Assembly: GCA_022495005.1 (NCBI GenBank)
Contig: JAGYXB010000100.1
Coordinates: 310,001 to 374,000, forward strand
Direction: 5' to 3'
Origin: Rhyacophila brunnea
Lineage: Eukaryota > Arthropoda > Insecta > Trichoptera > Rhyacophilidae
Length of the DNA: 64,000 bases
In this document: in pieces, positions 57,187-64,000 of the stretch
Position numbering within the stretch: position 1 is the first letter of the stretch
How the letters are laid out: each line of letters starts with the position of its first letter
Made by a program: the position numbers and the translations under genes
Notes under the pieces: generated by a model
Seen by the model: only the letters and a program-made list of their open reading frames with translations
Database searches by the model: none
Told to the model about the DNA's origin: nothing

Positions 57187-60057
57187 ATATAAATGTGTGG
57201 ATTAAAAATGTTTGAAAATTAATAAAAAAAAACCCATAGTGGATAAAATTATTGATGTTTTGTGTTTCGTCGGACGTAGCGACAAGTCATCCCATGGAAT
57301 GTTATTTTGATTAAAGTTCGCATTGTTTTTACCTTGTGGACAATCAAATTATATTTAATTTGATAGCGATGTTTACAGGTGTTTACGAGTATAACAAAGG
57401 TCTACTAATTTACAGTTAAATACGCCTCAGCTGACACTTTGTAGCTTTAATTAAACAAAAAAAAATAATATTAAACGTAAACAATATTTCAAGAATGTCC
57501 AAAATATTTTATTTTATCACTCTTCAGTCTCTATTTAAGGTTTTGTTTTTCTATTGTTTGGTTGTTTTTATAACCATTTATAATTACAGTTTTTATAATA
57601 CTTGATGAATTATAATAGTTTGTGCATATCTCGATAAAAACGCACGCTTACAGAAAACAAACATATTGAATAATTTCCCGTCCGGATCGTGGAAATTCCT
57701 TTGCATTTTTAACGAGCTGCTCGGTACGATAGAGCCTTAAAGCGTGTGGCATTTTTAACTGACTATGTCGGCTGGTTTCCGTGTCGGCAGGAGACGCGAT
57801 ACACCCTCGAACCCTCACAAACACGTCAACTATTGATTGTTTATTTGTTTTTTCTATGTTTATGACGGAATACACATCGAATAATAATCCTTTGGTTTAC
57901 CTAACATTTAATAATCGTTGTATGGTTTTGTGTGAGAAAGAAAACCTTCTTTATTCTATTAATTATTATTGTCAGTAATGTTGGTACGACAGCTATGGCC
58001 GTCATATCGAATGAAATAGTATTGATACCTGGTATCGGTATTGTATTGAAAGAAATTATCAATAATATGACGGCCCTAACTAATTATGTTAAAATGTTTA
58101 TTTTTTACATATTTTATATAATTACTGTTCACTCAACATTATTATTATTGAAGACAATTCATTAAAATCACGTCAATGCGAAACAATAATTAGTTTTTTA
58201 CCTTTCTGCTTGACTATAAATTATACCTATCTAAAATAATAGTGTAGATTGCACAGCCTACATTAGAATTCTCGAGTTTATTTCCAAATCCATGCGTTAC
58301 ACTTGTGGATATCCTATTTCTGAATTATTTCACGAGACCTTCCGGGAACCATAGCAAACGAGTCCGGAAGAGATGCATTTTTTAATTTCTGTATTTATGT
58401 AAAAAAAAGAATCAAAATAATAAATGGTGACATGTAATGATGATTCATGCCTTTCACATCCAGTGATTGCAGTCGTATAAGATAGGATAAGACTATGCTC
58501 AGAATATCAGTCCTATGCGACATTTCTTTTACCACCAAAAAAACTCGGCTTTAAATATTGCAGTTCTCAGTTCCCAATGAATACGACAAAATATTCACCA
58601 GAATCGCCACCGCCTTGCGCTACAAAGAATTTTCCAGGGTTTTTGCAAGGCGGTTTTATATGCCCTGGCCGAATTCAAATTAGCAATAGGTACCCGATGC
58701 GGGTAGAAGAATAGTTTTCAATAAAGGCAACCTCGATAGTAAATGCGAGGTATCCATAAAGGCATCCAGGAAAAAAACCATGAAGTAGACAAAAGGGTTA
58801 ACAAACCCTGTAGGTAATTAAAATTAAACGTGGTTTTTCGTCTGCGTCCAATTGTCCGCGGCGGGAAATTGTTCGTGAAGCATCATGACAGGATGCTATA
58901 ATTTTATGTGTAAAATATATTTTTTATTCAATCTCAAAATGCTGCTGGATATCAAAGGGTCGATTGTGAAAAATGTGGTTAAATCGTATGTCATAGAAAA
59001 TCGCGTGACCGACTGAACTACTGAATAAATTTTTCGCACACTTCTCGACTTAAAGATATTGTTGTATATATGGATATATGGGCCAAGTCTTTAATAAGGA
59101 ATTGTGCCATGTATTAATTTGTTATTTATAGTAATCGATAACTGAATTGTTGTCGATAAAGCGCGAAATATATAATGGTGCACGTCGACGACTATCACAG
59201 TAAGCTGCCGCTACGGGGAAAGAGTGTGTAATGTCGTTTTTATTGGTGTTTAAAATGTTATCAGACTGATGCTTCCATTCCAGCAACATCTGCCGAAATC
59301 ACCCGAACAATAATGAGGTCACCTCACGCTTAACACACTGCATCTTCATCTACATGACTTAATGAACGTTTTTTTATCATTTTATGCATGCCTACACATT
59401 TTCGAATCATGTCAAAATCGCGTATTTTTTGTTTTTAGTGGTTGGCACTATGTATTTTCTATAAGAATGTTGTCTATTATCTATGGTCTGCGGGTTGGGT
59501 TCTGTTCAAAATATTATTGAAATTTTGAGACTCGTCACTAGGTTACTCCATCATTGAATTTACAGAGGTCGTGTTCATTCAAAATATTCTGCAAAATGAC
59601 GAAACCATATACTTACTTAATTTGTCGTCGTGACAGTGTGACAGTACGCGACATGCATCTCAATATAATCACAGCTTTACTCTTTTTAAAATTAACATAA
59701 ATAATGGGAAAATATACAAAATGATCCGTGGTGATACTAACCACTTTACCTATCTTAACGTTTCATTACTTTTGTTCTACATGACACCTGATAAGTATAG
59801 CGATGATATTATGAATGGTCGTGTGAGATTTTATTATGGATAAAAAGTCCACACAACATGAATCATTTTGTGCACTCAGATATATATTTCCATTTGTCTG
59901 GCGATTGTTCACTCGCTGAGCGACATGCATACAATATCACTGTTTTATCTGGTCTATTAAATATTAATTAATAGGTTTCTAGTTTAGGATTGAAGACTCA
60001 GATCAAGTGAAATAAACATATGTAGTGTTTCTATCCAGAAATGCTAAAAAATAGTTC
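57187..60057. other. Unassigned AT-rich spacer
   Basis: GGCCGTCATAT at about 57998 and ATATGACGGCC at about 58065 form a short inverted repeat inside an ORF with a leader-like start (58 bases earlier, MRKKTFFILLIIIV), which is probably chance. An isolated GCGTCCAATTGTCCG near 58846 matches the termini of the element at 42439. Confidence 0.35.
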
Positions 60058-60065
60058 ACCATGAA

Positions 60066-60853
60066 CAGTGACGTCAGTAGACAAAATGCCGCCCCATTTT
60101 TTATAAAATATTTTTATCAACCTTTCATGACTCCAATATCCAAGAAATTTATATGAATACATTACTAACAAAATATATACCACTAAAACATACAAAATTA
60201 AATTTATAAATATTTTTTACCCAAAAGTGGGGATTTTTTTTGACGTTGATAACGCTTTTGACGCTTCTTATAATATGTAATTTTTGCGATGCATTAATAA
60301 TTTGCTCTGTCTTGAGGAATTAAGGGCTATCCGTGACGTTTTTCTTATTCACAAAACTTGGTAACATTTGTAATGATATTTTTAGCCGGAGATCGCGAAG
60401 GTTTAGGCATTATTAAATCAATAATCGATGACGACGCGACTTTTCGATACAGACTGAAATCTAGGACCAGTAGCGGTAGGTGGCACGCTCTGTAAGAGGG
60501 GGTGCATCTTTCGTTTCGACGGCCAACGCAACTTCCGTGCGCACTGGTTAATAAGTCAGATTGTACTTATTGGAAAATCTGCACGTGTTGTTTCTGGTCA
60601 CCAAGGACGTTGAAGGGCAACGAAAGTAAACTAGACATCGCGAACCTGGCAAAATCAGTCCTGTTAAACCTTTTATATTAATTTATATATTTTGTTTCCA
60701 AACAGTGAGCTGAATTTTTTAATGGAAAGATATTTTCGTTATTACTAGGTTTGGGTAGCTATTTTTATTTATACTAAATGATTATCCTCGATTTTCCGCC
60801 CTTCGAGTAACTGCCGCCCCCAAGCGACGCTCAATCTGCCTAGGACGTCACTG
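60066..60853. mobile_element. hAT element (CAGTGACGTC ends), 788 bp
   Basis: The left end CAGTGACGTCAGTAGACAAA and the reverse complement of the right end CAGTGACGTCCTAGGCAGAT share a ten-base perfect terminus. ACCATGAA (60058-60065) and GCCATGAA (60854-60861) match at seven of eight bases. The segment at 60420-60660 is CG-richer but has no long frame. Probably non-autonomous. Confidence 0.75.
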
Positions 60854-61989
60854 GCCATGAAATTTAAGCTAAATCCGATTGTCGTAACTGCCAAAACATC
60901 AGAACACGTGATGGCGATATTTTTTAATACTGAATAATTTATCATTCTTCTCTGTTATTCAGTGGAAATGGTTTACTAAAAATTACCTCGTTTTTAATCA
61001 ATCTGATCTTCGGGCTTGCTTGAAGGTGTATCTATAAGAAATGAAAGCGAGAATAGTATATTGTTTTTTTTATAATTTCCATGGAAACCGTTTTACAGAT
61101 TCGCTTATATTATACGTTGCAATATTTCGGGAGCGCCATGCTATATTCGTTGTCTCCTAGCAGAGCATCGCCTCAATAAATCTTCGTGATTGTTCCATGC
61201 AATATGTTATTTATTACTCTTATTGGCACCATAATACATAATATTATTGTGCCAGTAAAAACTCACGGAGGTAAGTAAATAGAATTAATGTCTTTCGGTT
61301 TGCAATGTAGAATATTAATTTGGTTAATATATCCGTTCCATAGATGGCGCCACCTGTGCTGTCGATAAAATCGCTCGTAAAATTCAAATTTGGAAAAACT
61401 TTCATCGCTTTTTCCTTCCCGTAATGTCATAAACATCGATGGAATGACGCCTAAACAGGGGAAAATTTCAACCAAAAACGACATACTTAATCCTTGGGTT
61501 AATGGGTGTTTTTAGCAGGTATGTAGGTTTTGTGTTATAAATGGATTTGAATGCCGGCGTAACTGCGTAATGCGATGGTTGCACATTTTTTTTTTTTTTG
61601 GATAACATTAATTACTGCCAGATTTATTTTATAATGAAAATAAAAGTAGATCGGTATAAAAACAACACAATTTCTACCGATTCATCGCCTCGCTACAACT
61701 ATGATAGTGATCACTGATCAGGTATAGATTTTTCGTAGGGAGGCAGACGAAGCAGCCGTCTCCATACCAATAAATTCAGGGGCCAAAAGTCCGTAAAAAG
61801 TAAGCGGGTTCAATATGATATTATGGTGGTAATCATGACTGTCATCCTTTACAAAAAAAAAATGGCGCCAGAAAATATCTGTACCGATCGGGAATAAGTA
61901 GGTACCTAAGTCTTGTTTTCAGAATATTAAGTCATAACTTCTAAATTAAATACGTTATTAATATACGGCTAGATTATAAACTATATCGT
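60854..61989. other. Unassigned AT-rich spacer
   Basis: Nothing certain; a T run at about 61588-61599. Confidence 0.4.
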
Positions 61990-62405
61990 TATAGTTTGTT
62001 TCATGGCCCCCACATCCTGAAGCGGGCCCCCAAACTAGGATCTTTGGCGCCCCTCCCCCCTACCTATCTCTAAGGATAAAGGGAGTGTGACGCTCTACAG
62101 TAGCGTTTGATAGATTAAAAATGATGTTTACGGTAAAATTGATAATATATCCGCTGTTTTTTTTGTATATTTCAATATGTGAATTATGAAGTTGTCGGGT
62201 ATCGATACACAATTAAAAATTGTATCGTCCAACCACAAAATTTAAAATAATATCATTATAGAAGGAAAATAGCGCCAAGCAACATTTTTTTACTATTAGA
62301 GCAAATTTGCGATTTGTGTTTATCTTACTTATTTGGTCGACTTGCCACACCGGGCCCCTCCTGAGCTCGGGCCCCCAGGCTAGAGCCCTGTCAGCCCCCC
62401 CTTGT
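61990..62405 (+). repeat. Dispersed repeat shared with 31545-32295
   Basis: It starts near GGCCCCCACATCCTGAAGCG and ends near CACCGGGCCCCTCCTGAGC and AGAGCCCTGTCAGCCCCCC. C-rich runs at both ends (GCGCCCCTCCCCCCTA, CAGCCCCCCCTTG) resemble those of some hAT families. Exact termini were not resolved. Confidence 0.5.
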
Positions 62406-63239
62406 GGGGGCAATGGTTTGTTTGTATAATTAAATAAACAGATTATTGTATAATTTAATATAAAATAACAAAGCTTAAATCGTTCCCCTGAAAAGTTGCT
62501 TCTCGTGTGGTTACCTACTTATTCACGATTGGTACAAGATTATATTATTAATAGTACATACAAATATCAGAAGCAATATACACATTTTTACAACCGTGTG
62601 ACTATAATAATACAGTGGTAAATACGACAAATTAACCGTGTTATTTTGGTGAATATTTATAATAGAGTGATACAAAAAAGAAATTCGCAAATTCCAGGTT
62701 ATGTGACGATTTTAATTATTAAACTAAAATAGGTATAACGTTATAATATTCACAATATTATGGTTATATAATACCAAAATTATAAAAAAAATGATATTTT
62801 ATCATACACTTTTTATTTGTTTTCCATGCTATTAATGATACGATGGTGACAGTAACGAAATTGTCTTTCCCTAAGGAAACATCCTTTGTCACCATGGTTC
62901 AAAAGTTTCGAACCCCCAGGGAGCAGAAAATATTGCGTTATAATATGTGTCTTCATTTATCTGTCTGTCTGTTTGTAACGTATAGGCCGTCTCTCTCTGA
63001 TCGTATAAATAAAACACTCACGATGCATCCCTCCCTAGGGGCGGCAGGTTATATGAAAGTATGGTGAAAGCAGGCTAGTATGGTGAAAAAGTATGGTGAG
63101 GCAGGCTGGTAATCAATTTGTGGCAAAATTTTCACGTTAACATTATATTATATGATACGTTATAATGACCAAAGTAAATCCTCCGTGATGCCCTGATTTT
63201 TTTTATCGCGTCGCTATTTCTCGTAAGTTGTCAGCTATT
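62406..63239. other. Unassigned AT-rich spacer
   Basis: The block GAAAGTATGGTGAAAGCAGG with a near-repeat at about 63053-63110 is a short local duplication. No gene recognised. Confidence 0.4.
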
Positions 63240-63660
63240 CAATTCAATTCAATTCATTTATTTTTTTAACATATAGTGGACATTACAAATTATAAGTTTA
63301 AGACGTTCACAACATGACATTTAGAAACAAAGATATATAAATACAACAGTATTACATAAAAAAAGAGATAGATCAGTAGATAAATTAGATAGGTACAAGG
63401 AAGTACACCGGATGAGTTAAGCAGACCCTATTTTAAGAATTTATAAAACAACGTCCACCTAAACTCATTCTCACGTAGGTGGAATATATCAACACCCGAA
63501 GCAATTTCGTTGAACATAGTTATCGCCCTCCCAATTGGCATTACCAGTGGCAGGTTGGTTCTGCACCTTGGGAGAATAAACAACTGATGTTCTCTATTTC
63601 TAAGATAGTTATCAGGGACACACAGGTCAACACTGCCCAGAATGGCAGAGTTCTCATTTA
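63240..63660 (-). pseudogene. CR1-like LINE 3' end with (TTCAA)n tail
   Basis: The reverse complement matches 49905-50280, running from TGACCTGTGTGTCCCTGATA through CTCCCAAGGTGCAGAACC and CCAATTGGGAGGGCGATAAC to ATTTATAAATTCTTAAAATA. It ends in a repeat of GAATT units (plus strand TTCAATTCAATTCAATTC at about 63238-63255). It extends further 5' than the copy at 49905. Confidence 0.7.
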
Positions 63661-64000
63661 TACCTTGCCTGCTTCATTTAGTTGTATGAGAAAGCCGATT
63701 TCTTGCTCCTCTTTTTATTTAATACCTCTATGATCCCTCCCATGCGTGCTGCACTTTATTACTTAGTCGCGTAGGTGTAGGTATTTCGTTCACACGCATT
63801 ATTGGTATGCAAATCGACGCGTTCTTTAGCTATGAATATTGTTACCATATATTGCTTTAGTTATGATATAAAAAAAATGTATGAGGTATTGAGCGCATTG
63901 ACATGAATGTTTTTAAATAGTGATATTATATTTGAAATTACAAGCACGCAGGTACAAAATACGTATTTTATAATATTTGAGTTGCGCCGAGAGGGTTCAG
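63661..64000. other. Unassigned spacer at the window edge
   Basis: The block at about 63806-63870 (TGGTATGCAAATCGACGCGT, then TCTTTAG) matches 27330-27395. Otherwise nothing recognised. Confidence 0.4.

Noticed and set aside
57932..58165. ORF with a leader-peptide-like start (MRKKTFFILLIIIV)
   Set aside because: The hydrophobic run comes from AT-rich codons, and a small DNA inverted repeat lies inside the frame; there is no domain after the leader.
1..64000. CRISPR array, bacterial operon or prophage
   Set aside because: There are no regularly spaced identical repeats, no bacterial coding density and no ribosome-binding pattern; the content is that of a eukaryotic repeat-rich region.

Overview
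This window looks like AT-rich nuclear DNA from an arthropod, probably an insect, and I find no intact host gene, rRNA gene or canonical tRNA in it. The organism call rests on remains of RTE/Jockey-like, CR1-like and I-clade-like non-LTR retrotransposons, a tRNA-derived SINE, many short hAT-type elements with 8-bp target-site duplications (TSDs), and CCTAA/TTAGG runs of the insect telomere type. There are no bacterial operons, ribosome-binding sites or dense long ORFs; long ORFs are rare and lack normal codon structure. The abundance of TATTATTA and taggtacct motifs would fit a hemipteran or lepidopteran, but I cannot name the species.

Layout. At 0-3 kb, two hAT-type elements lie back to back, followed by a 3'-truncated CCCGGGATT-rich hAT copy. 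At 3.7-4.0 kb is a head-to-head foldback pair of a repeat carrying a hammerhead-like motif. At 5.9-6.6 kb, internal repeats surround the window's least unlikely orphan ORF (131 codons). At 7.3-13.1 kb are several decayed LINE 3' ends, one with a SINE inserted into its tail, plus a four-armed foldback hAT element. At 13.9-20.1 kb are a foldback element, a complete CCCGGGATT hAT copy, a hAT nested inside the hammerhead-like repeat, a PIF/Harbinger-like MITE and a hAT remnant that still shows transposase C-terminal code. At 21-26 kb are more hAT and SINE copies and a 66-codon coding candidate. At 26.6 kb is a 194-bp hairpin with a perfect 8-bp TSD and five perfect CCTAA units in its loop. At 27-34.4 kb are CR1-like and RTE-like LINE tails, a tRNA-like sequence and a SINE. 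At 34.6-46.8 kb are a truncated foldback, a Harbinger-like MITE, two further copies of the CAGGGTTGG hAT family and large inverted dispersed repeats. At 48.8-57.2 kb are another hAT, an exon-like reading frame with one stop, a SINE, an I-clade-like LINE tail with RNase H remains, two foldback elements (one again holding CCTAA repeats) and the longest reverse-transcriptase fragment. From 57.2 kb to the end are a hAT with CAGTGACGTC termini, scattered repeats and a CR1-like LINE tail.

The elements do not act together as a pathway. They read as layers of transposition: dead LINE tails, SINEs landing in LINEs, and non-autonomous DNA elements landing in both. The most unusual items are the two unrelated foldback elements with telomere-type loops, the repeat family with a conserved hammerhead-like core, and one small MITE found in opposite orientations at about the same place in two SINE copies. 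All family assignments come from reading the sequence by eye.
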